From Clostridiales bacterium UBA7273 (GTDB lineage: Bacteria > Bacillota > Clostridia > Oscillospirales > Oscillospiraceae), in contig DKRV01000009.1 of assembly GCA_002472405.1 (NCBI GenBank), positions 134,705-198,704 on the forward strand: a stretch of 64,000 nt of DNA. Direction: 5' to 3'. The notes beneath the pieces were generated by a model, which was not told where the DNA came from, searched no databases, and saw only the letters and a program-made list of their open reading frames with translations. Position numbers and translations under genes: made by a program. Below are positions 15,412 through 23,976 of this stretch, in pieces; the first letter of the stretch is position 1; each line of letters begins with the position of its first letter.

Positions 15412-15684
15412 TTTTTAGAGGCGAATTAAGGCTGTACTTATACGTTTATTACAGGTGTCCGGTATCGATACTGCGTAGAAAACCGGAGTTGCCTCGCTCT
15501 GTATTAGTCTGACGTGTTGTGGTTCATTACAGGCTCCCGGTATCGAAACTGCGGAAAAAACCGTGTATGCCTCGCTCTGTGTGAGCTGGGCGCGTTGTGG
15601 TTTATTACAGGTTTCCGGTATCGAAACTGCGAAAAAAACCGTAATTGCTTCGCTCAGCGTGAGACGGGCGCGCTGAGTGCCCTT
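15412..15684. repeat. Inverted-repeat family copy C with three 78-bp tandem units
   Basis: Starts with the family end TTTTTAGAGGCGAATTAAGG (15412 on) and then carries three direct units of 78 bp beginning ACAGG at 15451, 15529 and 15607. Each contains CCGGTATCGA, ACTGCG, AAAACCG and CTCGCT. No right-hand terminal repeat is visible, so the copy seems truncated and internally amplified. The period is a multiple of 3, leaving an open minus-strand frame of repeated 26-residue units that I do not regard as a gene. Confidence 0.8.
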
Positions 15685-15690
15685 TAAAAT

Positions 15691-15740
15691 CCGTGCGCGA
15701 AGCGCACACAATAATTATTCATCATTCATTATTCACTATT
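15691..15740. repeat. GC-rich hairpin and AT-rich direct repeats
   Basis: GTGCGC-GAA-GCGCAC hairpin (15693-15707) followed by ATTATTCATCATTCATTATTCACTATT, short direct repeats of ATTCA/ATTAT. Noncoding filler between tandem repeat copy C and the LysR terminator. Confidence 0.55.
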
Positions 15741-15749
15741 AGTTGCCTG

Positions 15750-15784
15750 TAAAAAAGAAGCTTGCATCGCAAGCTTCTTTTTTA
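15750..15784 (-). terminator. LysR gene terminator
   Basis: TAAAAAAGAAGCTTGC (15750-15765) and its exact complement (15769-15784) with an ATC loop; T-rich on either strand. It overlaps the stop codon of the minus-strand regulator. Confidence 0.85.
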
Positions 15785-16732
15785 CAGATACGGTGTGTCC
15801 TCCGGCGGAACGTATTCGTTTTTGAGTATCTCGCTGAAGCCGGGATCGGCGGCGGTGGTGTCCTCCGTGTCGCGTACATAGTTGATAAACTCAGTCATAA
15901 GATCGCTCGGCTCGCGGTTTTTCATGCGCACGAGGACGTATTCTATCTGCCGGGCCGGGCCTGTTATTATCTTCGTTACCAGCAGATCGTTCGGTGTGTA
16001 TGTAGTGCGCGGAAAAATGGTTATGCCGATATCAAGCTCCGACATTGCCACGGCGTCAAGATAGTTTGACAGCGTGCATATAATGTTCGGCTCGGCGTCT
16101 GCTTCGGCAAACCATGCGCGTATTGCGTCGATGCGCGATGGGCGGCTGGGCACTATAAGCGGCTTTCCGGCAAGACTCTTGAGCGGTATCGTATCGCTGC
16201 CTCCGGCAAGCTCGTTTGAGCGCGACATTATCGCGACCCACGGGCCGCGCCCGACGGTGATGCCCTCAAGGTGCTCCGTGTCGTAAGGTGCGGCTATCAC
16301 CGCAAGGTCAACAAGACCCTGACGCAGCCGGTCGAGCACATCGTCGCTGCTGCCGTTCCACATGCTGTATTTGACATTGGGGAACTCCTCCTTAAATCCG
16401 GCTATCCAGCGCGCCGTGAGAAACGGAGCACGTCCCTCGACGATGCCAAGGTTTATCGTTCCGCTCATGCCGCCTTCAAGACTCATGACTTCGTGCTGAG
16501 CCTTTTCGGTCATGTCCAGTATCTGTGTTGCGCGCAGCAGCAGCAGCCGTCCGGCGTCGGTCAGCTGCAATTGTCTCTTGCCGCGGATGAACAGCTTCGT
16601 GCCAAGCTCCTCCTCAAGAGCTTTCATCTGGTTGCTCAGCGGCGGCTGGCTCATGCACAGGCGCTCGGCCGCGTGCGTTATGTTCAGCTCCTCGGCAACC
16701 ACGGTGAAATATCTAAGTGTTCTAAGATCCAT
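15782..16732 (-). CDS. LysR-family transcriptional regulator
   Basis: A 316-residue LTTR. The winged helix-turn-helix is at residues 1-60 (LRYFTVVAEELNITHAAERL, MSQPPLSNQMKALEEELG), followed by the periplasmic-binding-like effector domain from about 90 (GTINLGIVEGRAPFLTARW). It lies alone and divergent to the small RNA/T-box region. An inverted pair (TATACCAT / ATGGTATA, 16765-16803) just upstream of its start is a candidate autoregulatory site. Effector and targets are unknown. Confidence 0.92.
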   Translation of the reverse strand: MDLRTLRYFTVVAEELNITHAAERLCMSQPPLSNQMKALEEELGTKLFIRGKRQLQLTDAGRLLLLRATQILDMTEKAQHEVMSLEGGMSGTINLGIVEGRAPFLTARWIAGFKEEFPNVKYSMWNGSSDDVLDRLRQGLVDLAVIAAPYDTEHLEGITVGRGPWVAIMSRSNELAGGSDTIPLKSLAGKPLIVPSRPSRIDAIRAWFAEADAEPNIICTLSNYLDAVAMSELDIGITIFPRTTYTPNDLLVTKIITGPARQIEYVLVRMKNREPSDLMTEFINYVRDTEDTTAADPGFSEILKNEYVPPEDTPYL

Positions 16733-16764
16733 CTTGTTACCTCTCTTTTCTCTGCACGTGGTAT

Positions 16765-16803
16765 TATACCATATTTTTTCGATATGGCAACCGCAATGGT
16801 ATA
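16765..16803. promoter_or_regulatory. Candidate LysR operator
   Basis: TATACCAT (16765-16772) and ATGGTATA (16796-16803) form an inverted pair, with a nested CCATAT / ATATGG pair at 16769-16787. The position 33 bp upstream of the LysR start fits autoregulation. Confidence 0.4.
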
Positions 16804-16843
16804 TGTATTTTATTTATCAAACTTCTTGTGCTAATATACCGCC

Positions 16844-16957
16844 ATAAGGTCGAAGCAAGGACAAAACCTTGAACCTTATTTGTTGTAATCATTTGCTCTC
16901 TCATCTGTAAAACTGAAGTCTGCCGCATTCCTCGTGCGGCAGAATTTAGTTTTTTAT
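16844..16957 (+). ncRNA. Candidate small RNA of about 114 nt, upstream of the Asn T-box
   Basis: An extended -10 (TG at 16829, TAATAT 16832-16837) is followed by a structured segment: ATAAGGT pairs with ACCTTAT and inside it CAAGG pairs with CCTTG (about 16845-16880), then a 35-nt single-stranded stretch, then a strong terminator TCTGCCGCA / TGCGGCAGA (16919-16943) with TTTTTT at 16950-16955. No open frame with a ribosome binding site is present. It matches no RNA family I can name. Confidence 0.4.
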
Positions 16958-16993
16958 AGGGCAGTGAATACGACGTCAATTGAATACGGCAAA

Positions 16994-17244
16994 TGCAATG
17001 ACGAAGACAAGTAGCTCATATGCTCGGTCGCAGAGAGTCGGGGACAGTGCGATCCCGGTACCGGAGGATGAGTGAATAACACTTTATCAGCAGCAATCTG
17101 AACGGAATGCCAAGTAGGAAAGACGCGGAGTGCGGCGTTAAGGCACGAGGGCTTGATTGAGCCCGCAAAAGTGATTGCTTCGGCAGTAAGTTAGGTGGCA
17201 CCGCGGATTTGCAGCTATTCGTCCTAAAGTTTAGGGATAGCTGC
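16994..17244 (+). ncRNA. T-box leader, probably sensing tRNA-Asn
   Basis: Shows stem I with the GACGAAGACAAGTAG start and CAGAGAGTCGG loop, and the T-box AGGTGGCACCGCGG (17193-17206). In the specifier region AGTGAATAACACT (17071-17083) the triplet AAC (17078-17080, Asn) is the likely specifier, which agrees with asnB downstream. A hairpin GCAGCTAT...ATAGCTGC follows (17211-17244) but no run of T comes after it. Uncharged tRNA is expected to raise expression of asnB and following genes. Confidence 0.9.
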
Positions 17245-17270
17245 CCAAAAAATTCGGAGGTGCATTTTTT

Positions 17271-18851
17271 ATGTGTTCAATCATCGGTTTCACAAGCAAA
17301 AAGCTTACTGCTCAGTCGGTCAGAGCGTATTTTGACCGCACGGTATCGCGCGGCCCGGACGCAACGCGGGTGCTGGAGCTTGACGGTGCGGTGCTGGGAT
17401 TTCACCGCCTGTCGATCATGGGACTTGACGAAAGCGGCATGCAGCCGTTCTGCCTCGACGGCGACGCGGTAGTCTGCAACGGCGAGCTGTACGGCTTCCG
17501 ACAGCTCCGCGAGGAGCTGAGTGCAAAATACAGCTTCAAAAGCGAGTCCGACTGCGAGATCATTCTGCCGCTTTACCGCGAATACGGCCTTGAGATGTTC
17601 AAAAAGCTCGACGCGGAGTTTGCCATGATAATTTATGATGGGCAGACAAAGCAGCTTATCGCTGCGCGCGACCCCATCGGCATAAGGCCGCTGTATTACG
17701 GACATTATTCCGACGGCAGCGTGATATTTGCAAGCGAGGCAAAAAACCTTGTCGGCCTGTGCGGCGACATCATGCCGTTCCCTCCCGGACATTACTATGC
17801 AGACGGAAAGTTTGTCCGCTATGCAGACCTGACGACCGTTGCCGAGTATTCAAGCGACGATATCGACACCGTTTGCGGCAAGATCCGCGAAAAGCTCATT
17901 GCCGGCGTTGAAAAACGCCTTGACGCTGACGCTCCGCTCGGCTTCCTGCTTTCAGGCGGCCTTGATTCAAGCCTTGTGTGCGCAATATCGGCAAAGCTTT
18001 TGGGCAAAAAGATCCGCACCTTTGCCATCGGCATGGATCAGGACCCCATCGATCTTAAATATGCGCGCAAGGTCGCCGATTTCATCGGCTCTGAGCACAT
18101 GGAGGTCACCATGACGCGCGACGAGGTCATTTCCTCGCTCGAGGAAGTCATAGCGATGCTCGGCACCTATGATATAACCACCATCCGCGCGAGCATGGGC
18201 ATGTACCTTTGCTGCAAGGCGATACATGAGAAAACCGATGTGCGCGTGCTGCTCACGGGCGAGATTTCCGATGAGCTGTTCGGCTATAAGTACACCGACT
18301 TTGCCCCCTCGCCGGAGGAGTTCCAGCGCGAGGCTAAAAAGAGAGTGGACGAGCTGCACATGTACGACGTTCTGCGCGCCGACCGCTGCATTTCCGTAAA
18401 CTCGCTGGAAGCGCGTGTACCGTTCGGCGATCTTGATTTTGTCCGCTATGTCATGAGCATCGACCCAAAAATGAAGATGAACACCTATGACATGGGAAAA
18501 TATCTTCTGCGCCGCGCGTTTGAAAAGGACGGCATTCTGCCCGATGAGATACTCTGGCGTCAGAAGGCGGCGTTTTCCGATGCCGTCGGCCACTCAATGG
18601 TCGATGACCTCAAGGCCTATGCCGAGAGCGTTTACAGCGACGATCAGTTTACCGAGGGCATAAAAAAATACGATTTTGCGGCTCCCTTTACAAAAGAGAG
18701 CCTTCTGTACAGAGATATATTCGAAAAGTACTATCCCGGTCAGGCACGGATGGTCAAGGACTTCTGGATGCCGAACAAAACGTGGCCGGGCTGTGACGTT
18801 GACGACCCCTCCGCACGAGTTCTTAAAAACTACGGCGCGAGCGGAAAATAA
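17271..18851 (+). CDS. asnB: Asparagine synthetase (glutamine-hydrolysing)
   Basis: A 526-residue two-domain enzyme. The N-terminal Ntn glutaminase domain starts MCSIIGF with Cys2 as nucleophile and has SRGPDA and CNGELYGF. The synthetase domain has the PP-loop LLSGGLDSSLV and ends with TWP. It makes asparagine from aspartate, ATP and glutamine in the cytosol. CGGAGG precedes the ATG. It is the first gene after the Asn T-box, and the next gene, glutamine synthetase, supplies its amide donor. Confidence 0.96.
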   Translation: MCSIIGFTSKKLTAQSVRAYFDRTVSRGPDATRVLELDGAVLGFHRLSIMGLDESGMQPFCLDGDAVVCNGELYGFRQLREELSAKYSFKSESDCEIILPLYREYGLEMFKKLDAEFAMIIYDGQTKQLIAARDPIGIRPLYYGHYSDGSVIFASEAKNLVGLCGDIMPFPPGHYYADGKFVRYADLTTVAEYSSDDIDTVCGKIREKLIAGVEKRLDADAPLGFLLSGGLDSSLVCAISAKLLGKKIRTFAIGMDQDPIDLKYARKVADFIGSEHMEVTMTRDEVISSLEEVIAMLGTYDITTIRASMGMYLCCKAIHEKTDVRVLLTGEISDELFGYKYTDFAPSPEEFQREAKKRVDELHMYDVLRADRCISVNSLEARVPFGDLDFVRYVMSIDPKMKMNTYDMGKYLLRRAFEKDGILPDEILWRQKAAFSDAVGHSMVDDLKAYAESVYSDDQFTEGIKKYDFAAPFTKESLLYRDIFEKYYPGQARMVKDFWMPNKTWPGCDVDDPSARVLKNYGASGK

Positions 18852-18866
18852 AAGGAGGATAAAACC

Positions 18867-20966
18867 ATGAGCAGAGAAGTAAAAAAGATCCCTGAGCTGT
18901 TCGGCAGCTGCGTATTCAACGAACGCACCATGCGCAAATACGTCAAGGAGAAGTACTTCCAGGAGTGGAAAAAGTGCCTTTCCGACGGAAAGCCGCTTAC
19001 GCTTGAAGTTGCCGACGGCATTGCCGAGGGCATGAAGCAGTGGGCGCTTGAAAACGGCGCTACCCACTTCACTCACTGGTTCCAGCCCCTGACCGGTATT
19101 ACCGCCGAAAAGCACGACAGCTTCATTTCGCCTGCCGGCGGCGGTGCGATAACGATGGAGTTTTCCGGCAAGGAGCTTGTCCGCGGCGAGCCCGATGCAT
19201 CAAGCTTCCCCTCGGGCGGCCTGCGCGCGACCTTTGAAGCTCGCGGCTACAGCGCATGGGATCCCACCGCGTTTGCGTTCATAAAGGACGGAACACTGTG
19301 CATACCGACCGTGTTCTGCTCGTATTCCGGCGAGGCGCTGGATAAGAAAACGCCGCTGCTGCGCTCGTGCGACGCGGTAAGCCGTCAGGCGCTGCGCATA
19401 CTGCGCCTTTTCGGCGATACCGAAACGCAGAAGGTCATCGCTCAGGTCGGACCCGAGCAGGAATATTTCCTTATAGATAAAGAGCTGTTTTTGGAGCGCG
19501 AGGATCTGCGCCTTTGCGGAAGAACTCTGTTCGGCTCAAAGCCGCCAAAGGGACAGGAGCTTGAGGATCACTATTTCGGAACGATCCGTCCGCGTGTTGC
19601 CGAATACATGCAGGATCTCGATGAGGAGCTGTGGAAGCTCGGCGTTCTGTCGAAAACGCGGCATAACGAGGTCGCCCCGGCTCAGCATGAAATGGCTCCG
19701 GTCTATTCCGATGCAAACACCGCAAACGATCAGAACCAGATCAGCATGGAGATCATGCAGAAGGTCGCAGATCGCCACGGCCTCGTCTGCCTGCTGCATG
19801 AAAAACCATTTGCCGGCGTAAACGGCTCGGGCAAGCACAACAACTGGTCGCTTGGCACGGATACGGGCAAAAACCTGTTCTCACCGGGCAAGACCCCCAG
19901 CCAGAACGCGCAGTTTTTGCTGTTCCTTGCGGCATTCGTGAGGGGCGTTGATAAATATCAGGAGCTTTTGAGATGCTCGGTCGCCTTTGCCGGCAATGAC
20001 CACCGCCTCGGCGCGCAGGAAGCGCCTCCGGCGATAATCTCGGTGTTCCTCGGCGAGGAGCTTGAGGGCATAGTCGATTCTATCGTAAACGACACGGGCT
20101 ACACCGAAAAGAGCAAGAGCACGCTGCGCATCGGCGTTGACGTTCTGCCGCCCATTCCGCGCGACACGACTGACCGCAACCGTACCTCGCCCGTTGCCTT
20201 CACCGGCAACAAATTCGAGTTCCGCATGCCCGGCTCGAGCCAGTCCATAGCCGGCCCGACAACGGTTCTGAACACGATCATCGCAGACTCGCTGTGCGTT
20301 TTCGCCGACGAGCTTGAAAAAGCATCCGACTTCACAAGTGCTCTGCACGAGCTTATTAAGCGCACGTTCAAAGAGCACGGCCGCATCCTTTTCGGAGGCA
20401 ACGGCTATGACGAGTCGTGGGTCGCAGAGGCCGAAAAGCGCGGACTTAAAAACCTCAAGAACTCGTCCACGGCGCTGCCCGAGTACATGCTGCCGAAGAA
20501 TATCGAGCTGCTTACCAAGTACGGCGTTTACACCGAGGCCGAGATCATTGCGCGCAATGAGATACATATGGAGCACTACTGCAAGGTCATCGCCATCGAG
20601 GGCGAGACGCTTGTTGACATGGTGCAGCACGGCATTCTCAACGCCGTTTCCGAGTACACCGCCGCGCTGAGCGAAACGCTTATCAAAAAGCGCAAGGCTC
20701 TGCCCGAGGTGCCCTGCCGCGTGGAAAGCGCGCTCATCGGAACCCTCAGCAGCTTAAACGAGAGCCTGCTTGACAAGATGGTTTCCCTCAAATCTGCGCT
20801 TGAGACCGCGCCGAGCGTCGGCAATGCCGAGCTTATGAAGTATTACCACGATGAGGTGTTCCTCAGAATGGAGGATATGCGCACCGTTATCGACAAGCTT
20901 GAGACCCTTACGGCGACGGAATATTGGCCGTACCCCAGCTACTACGATATGCTGTTTTCTGTCTGA
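18867..20966 (+). CDS. glnN: Glutamine synthetase type III
   Basis: A 699-residue GSIII, much longer than GSI (about 445). The N-terminal segment IPELFGSCVFNERTM is typical of the class. The catalytic core has VGPEQEYFLID, HNEVAPAQHEMAPVY, GVNGSGKHNNWSL, AGNDHRLGAQEAPPAI and the FAFTGNK-like loop SPVAFTGNKFEFR. It condenses ammonia and glutamate with ATP. The start follows AAAGGAGGA. It lies 15 bp after asnB and so shares T-box control, joining glutamine formation to asparagine formation. Confidence 0.96.
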   Translation: MSREVKKIPELFGSCVFNERTMRKYVKEKYFQEWKKCLSDGKPLTLEVADGIAEGMKQWALENGATHFTHWFQPLTGITAEKHDSFISPAGGGAITMEFSGKELVRGEPDASSFPSGGLRATFEARGYSAWDPTAFAFIKDGTLCIPTVFCSYSGEALDKKTPLLRSCDAVSRQALRILRLFGDTETQKVIAQVGPEQEYFLIDKELFLEREDLRLCGRTLFGSKPPKGQELEDHYFGTIRPRVAEYMQDLDEELWKLGVLSKTRHNEVAPAQHEMAPVYSDANTANDQNQISMEIMQKVADRHGLVCLLHEKPFAGVNGSGKHNNWSLGTDTGKNLFSPGKTPSQNAQFLLFLAAFVRGVDKYQELLRCSVAFAGNDHRLGAQEAPPAIISVFLGEELEGIVDSIVNDTGYTEKSKSTLRIGVDVLPPIPRDTTDRNRTSPVAFTGNKFEFRMPGSSQSIAGPTTVLNTIIADSLCVFADELEKASDFTSALHELIKRTFKEHGRILFGGNGYDESWVAEAEKRGLKNLKNSSTALPEYMLPKNIELLTKYGVYTEAEIIARNEIHMEHYCKVIAIEGETLVDMVQHGILNAVSEYTAALSETLIKKRKALPEVPCRVESALIGTLSSLNESLLDKMVSLKSALETAPSVGNAELMKYYHDEVFLRMEDMRTVIDKLETLTATEYWPYPSYYDMLFSV

Positions 20967-21004
20967 CAGGCAGTGAATAATTAAATTCTAACGAGAGAGA
21001 GCAA

Positions 21005-22600
21005 ATGATGATGAAGTATGTATTCGTAACAGGCGGAGTCGTGTCGGGGCTGGGCAAGGGAATATGCGCAGCCTCGCTCGGCAGACTTTTGAAGCAGCGC
21101 GGTCTGCGCGTGAAAAACCAGAAATTCGATCCCTATCTCAACGTTGACCCCGGCACTATGAGCCCGTATCAGCACGGCGAGGTTTTCGTAACCGATGACG
21201 GCGCGGAAACCGACCTTGATCTCGGCCACTATGAGCGATTCGTAGATGAAAGCCTGAGCGGGAACTCCTCGGTCTCGGCCGGCCGCATCTATTGGAACGT
21301 ATTAAACCGCGAGCGCCAGGGCGGATACCTCGGCGGCACAGTGCAGATAATACCCCATGTGACCGACGAGATAAAGCAGAGCGTATACGCAATGGAGGAT
21401 GAGAACATCGACGTTCTCATCTGCGAGATCGGCGGCACGGTCGGCGATATCGAAAGTCAGCCGTTTCTTGAGGCTATCCGTCAGGTGGCCGTTGAAAAGG
21501 GCAGACAGAACGTGCTGTTTATCCATGTTCCGCTCATCGTACAGATACCCGGCACGGGCGAGCTTAAAAGCAAGCCCACGCAGCACTCGGTCAAGGAGCT
21601 GCTGTCGGTCGGCATCCAGCCGGATATTCTCGTCTGCCGCACGGACGCTCCGATAAGCGACGATATCCGCCGCAAGATAGCCCTGTTCTGCAACGTTGAG
21701 CCGGAGTGCGTCATCCAGAACGCAACGGCATCCACACTGTATGAGGCTCCGCTGCTCTTGGAGCACGAGGGGCTGTCCGCGGTTGTTTGCCGCAGACTCG
21801 GCCTTGATTGCCCCGAGCCGGATCTTGCCGAGTGGAAAGCCATGGTAGGCAGGATCAAGGGAGCTCACCGCGCGGTGAAGATAGCCCTTGTCGGCAAATA
21901 TGTTCAGCTGCACGACGCATATCTGTCCGTTGCCGAATCGCTCAACCACGCGGCGGCGGCAAACGACGCCGTAATGGAGATAAAGTGGGTCGATTCAGAG
22001 GAACTCACGGAGGAGAATATCGCTTCCGTTCTCGGCGATTGCAGCGGCATTCTGGTTCCCGGCGGCTTCGGCGATCGAGGAATTGAGGGCATGATACTTG
22101 CCGCAAAATATGCGCGCGAAAACGACGTGCCGTATCTCGGTATCTGCCTCGGACTTCAGATCGCGGTCATAGAATTTGCGCGCCACGTTCTCGGCTGGAA
22201 GGACGCAAACTCCGCCGAGTTCACCGCCGATTCGCAGCATCTGGTCATTGACCTCATGCCCGAGCAGCAGGGCATAACCGCAAAGGGCGGCACGATGCGT
22301 CTGGGCAAATACCCCTGTGTGCTTTCGCCCGAGAGCAAGGCTTACGAATACTACGGCGAGGGGCTTATCTACGAGCGCCACCGCCACAGATATGAGGTGA
22401 ACAACGACTTCCGCGAGGAGATCGTTGCGCGCGGACTTCTGCCCGTCGGCATGAGCCCGGACGGCTCGCTTGTCGAGATGGTGGAAAATCCGGCGTGCAA
22501 ATGGTTTGTCGCGGCGCAGTTCCATCCGGAGTTTAAAAGCAGACCGAATAAGCCGCATCCGCTGTTCAACGGCTTTGTAAAGGCGGCACTGGAAAGGTGA
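21005..22600 (+). CDS. pyrG: CTP synthase
   Basis: A 531-residue enzyme converting UTP to CTP. The synthetase domain begins MKYVFVTGGVVSGLGKGI, with KFDPYLNVDPGTMSPYQHGE; the class I glutaminase domain has GICLGLQIAVIEFAR with its Cys nucleophile and the QFHPEFKSRP His/Glu. Three in-frame ATGs occur (21005, 21008, 21011); the last gives the usual N-terminus. It lies 38 bp after glnN with no terminator between, so readthrough from the T-box unit is likely. Confidence 0.95.
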   Translation: MMMKYVFVTGGVVSGLGKGICAASLGRLLKQRGLRVKNQKFDPYLNVDPGTMSPYQHGEVFVTDDGAETDLDLGHYERFVDESLSGNSSVSAGRIYWNVLNRERQGGYLGGTVQIIPHVTDEIKQSVYAMEDENIDVLICEIGGTVGDIESQPFLEAIRQVAVEKGRQNVLFIHVPLIVQIPGTGELKSKPTQHSVKELLSVGIQPDILVCRTDAPISDDIRRKIALFCNVEPECVIQNATASTLYEAPLLLEHEGLSAVVCRRLGLDCPEPDLAEWKAMVGRIKGAHRAVKIALVGKYVQLHDAYLSVAESLNHAAAANDAVMEIKWVDSEELTEENIASVLGDCSGILVPGGFGDRGIEGMILAAKYARENDVPYLGICLGLQIAVIEFARHVLGWKDANSAEFTADSQHLVIDLMPEQQGITAKGGTMRLGKYPCVLSPESKAYEYYGEGLIYERHRHRYEVNNDFREEIVARGLLPVGMSPDGSLVEMVENPACKWFVAAQFHPEFKSRPNKPHPLFNGFVKAALER

Positions 22601-22606
22601 ATTAAA

Positions 22607-23329
22607 ATGAGAAACTACGAAAAAGAATATATCCAGCGAGTTCAGTTCATCCGCTACGCCGTGCGCGAAAGCGGAGCCGACGGCATAGTTTACGGAAACT
22701 CCGGCGGCAAGGACTCCGCGCTTGTCGGCATCCTGTGCAAGGCTGCGTGCGAGAACACCGTGGGCGTTATTATGCCCTGCACCTCCGTGCGCAATTACGA
22801 CATGGATAAGCGCGACGGCGAGACCGTTGCCGCGCAGTACGAGATCGAAACGCGCTACGCCGATCTTACGGCGGTCAAGGCCGCTGAAAAGGCTGTGCTT
22901 GCAGGCGTAACTGATCTCACCGACGCCGCCGAGGCAAACATTGCGCCGCGCCTGAGAATGGCAACGCTCTATGCCATTGCCGCGTCGGAAAACCGCCTTG
23001 TTGCCGGAACGGGCAACCGCAGCGAGGCCTATGTCGGCTACTTCACCAAGTGGGGCGACGGCGCGCACGACTTTAACCCCATCGACGATCTGACCGTCAC
23101 GGAGATATACGAATTTCTGCGCTGGCTGAAAGCGCCCGAGTGCGTCATAGAAAAAGCGCCCTCTGCCGGCCTGTTTGACGGACAGACCGATGAAGGCGAA
23201 ATGGGATTTACCTATAAAGAGCTTGACACTTACCTCGGCGGTGGTAAAATAGACGATGCGGTGCTCGAGAAGATCCAGCGTATGCACGCTAAGAGCGAAC
23301 ATAAGCGCCGCAGCATACTGACGTTTTGA
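22607..23329 (+). CDS. nadE: NAD synthetase, ammonia-dependent
   Basis: A 240-residue N-type ATP pyrophosphatase with the PP-loop GNSGGKDSALVGIL and the family block ATLYAIAASENRLVAGTGNRSE. It amidates nicotinic acid adenine dinucleotide to NAD. No glutaminase domain is fused, so ammonia is the expected donor, consistent with placement after glutamine synthetase and amidotransferases. Starts 6 bp after pyrG. Confidence 0.93.
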   Translation: MRNYEKEYIQRVQFIRYAVRESGADGIVYGNSGGKDSALVGILCKAACENTVGVIMPCTSVRNYDMDKRDGETVAAQYEIETRYADLTAVKAAEKAVLAGVTDLTDAAEANIAPRLRMATLYAIAASENRLVAGTGNRSEAYVGYFTKWGDGAHDFNPIDDLTVTEIYEFLRWLKAPECVIEKAPSAGLFDGQTDEGEMGFTYKELDTYLGGGKIDDAVLEKIQRMHAKSEHKRRSILTF

Positions 23330-23340
23330 GGTGCAAATAT

Positions 23341-23871
23341 TTGAAGACTAAGGATATGGCCTACATCGCCCTGATGGCGGTGCTCATATCGGTCTGCTCA
23401 TGGCTGTCGGTTCCGGCAGCCATTCCTTTTACCATGCAGACCTACGCGGTGTTTACGGCTCTGCTGCTTCTCGGCGGCAGGCGCGGCAGCATTGCCGTTG
23501 CGGTGTACATAGCGCTCGGCGCAGTCGGACTGCCGGTGTTCTCCGGCTTTGCCGGCGGTATTGGGAAGCTCATGGGGCCGAGCGGCGGATATATCTTCGG
23601 CTTTATGCTCACGTCGCTTTGCTATTGGCTCTGCGAGAGGCTTTTCGGCAAAAAGCTGTGGGTCAGGATAGTGTCGCTCGTCGTGGGGCTTGCGCTGTGC
23701 TATGCCTTCGGCACGGTGTGGTTTGTCAAGGTCTATTCTGCGGCAAAGCCTATAAGCTACGCCTCTGCGCTGGGCATGTGCGTTTTTCCGTTCATCGTCC
23801 CGGATCTTGTCAAAATGGCGCTTGCATTCCTTACCGAAAAGGTTCTGCGAAAGCATATAAATATTGAGTAA
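23341..23871 (+). CDS. bioY: Biotin ECF transporter S component
   Basis: A 176-residue membrane protein with about six helices; MAYIALMAVLISVCSWLSVP and the PFTMQTYAVFTALLLLGGRRG block are diagnostic of BioY, as is the GPSGGYIFGF motif. It binds biotin for import with the shared EcfA/A'/T module, not in this window. The TTG at 23341 is chosen, with GAGGTG 7 bp upstream overlapping the nadE stop; a TTG at 23326 is alternative. Last gene of the run. Confidence 0.92.
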   Translation: MKTKDMAYIALMAVLISVCSWLSVPAAIPFTMQTYAVFTALLLLGGRRGSIAVAVYIALGAVGLPVFSGFAGGIGKLMGPSGGYIFGFMLTSLCYWLCERLFGKKLWVRIVSLVVGLALCYAFGTVWFVKVYSAAKPISYASALGMCVFPFIVPDLVKMALAFLTEKVLRKHINIE

Positions 23872-23908
23872 GCTGACAGGCGATAGGGGTTCGACTATCG
23901 TCAGCTTA
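23869..23908 (+). other. Hairpin beginning at the bioY stop codon
   Basis: TAAGCTGA / TCAGCTTA outer stem and CGATAG / CTATCG inner stem with loop GGGTTCGA. It precedes the true terminator by 3 bp and may stabilise the mRNA 3' end. The loop resembles a tRNA T-loop but there is no tRNA. Confidence 0.5.
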
Positions 23909-23911
23909 AGC

Positions 23912-23946
23912 AAAAAGCAGCTCATCCACGGATGAGCTGCTTTTTT
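23912..23946 (+). terminator. Terminator of the asnB-bioY unit
   Basis: AAAAAGCAGCTCATCC (23912-23927) and its complement (23930-23945) with six T at 23941-23946: a strong intrinsic terminator. Confidence 0.92.
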
Positions 23947-23976
23947 GCGTAATGACTATCAGGAGAATATCATGCT

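Noticed and set aside
15412..15684. Possible CRISPR array
   Set aside because: Units are contiguous 78-bp repeats with no constant-repeat/variable-spacer pattern and no cas genes are near.
15415..15711. 98-residue minus-strand frame with three 26-residue repeats
   Set aside because: The open frame follows from a 78-bp period in a noncoding repeat; no ribosome binding site or known family. Kept only as a finding about the repeat.
23881..23908. Possible tRNA because of a GGTTCGA-like loop
   Set aside because: No acceptor, D or anticodon stems can be formed; it is a simple hairpin after bioY.
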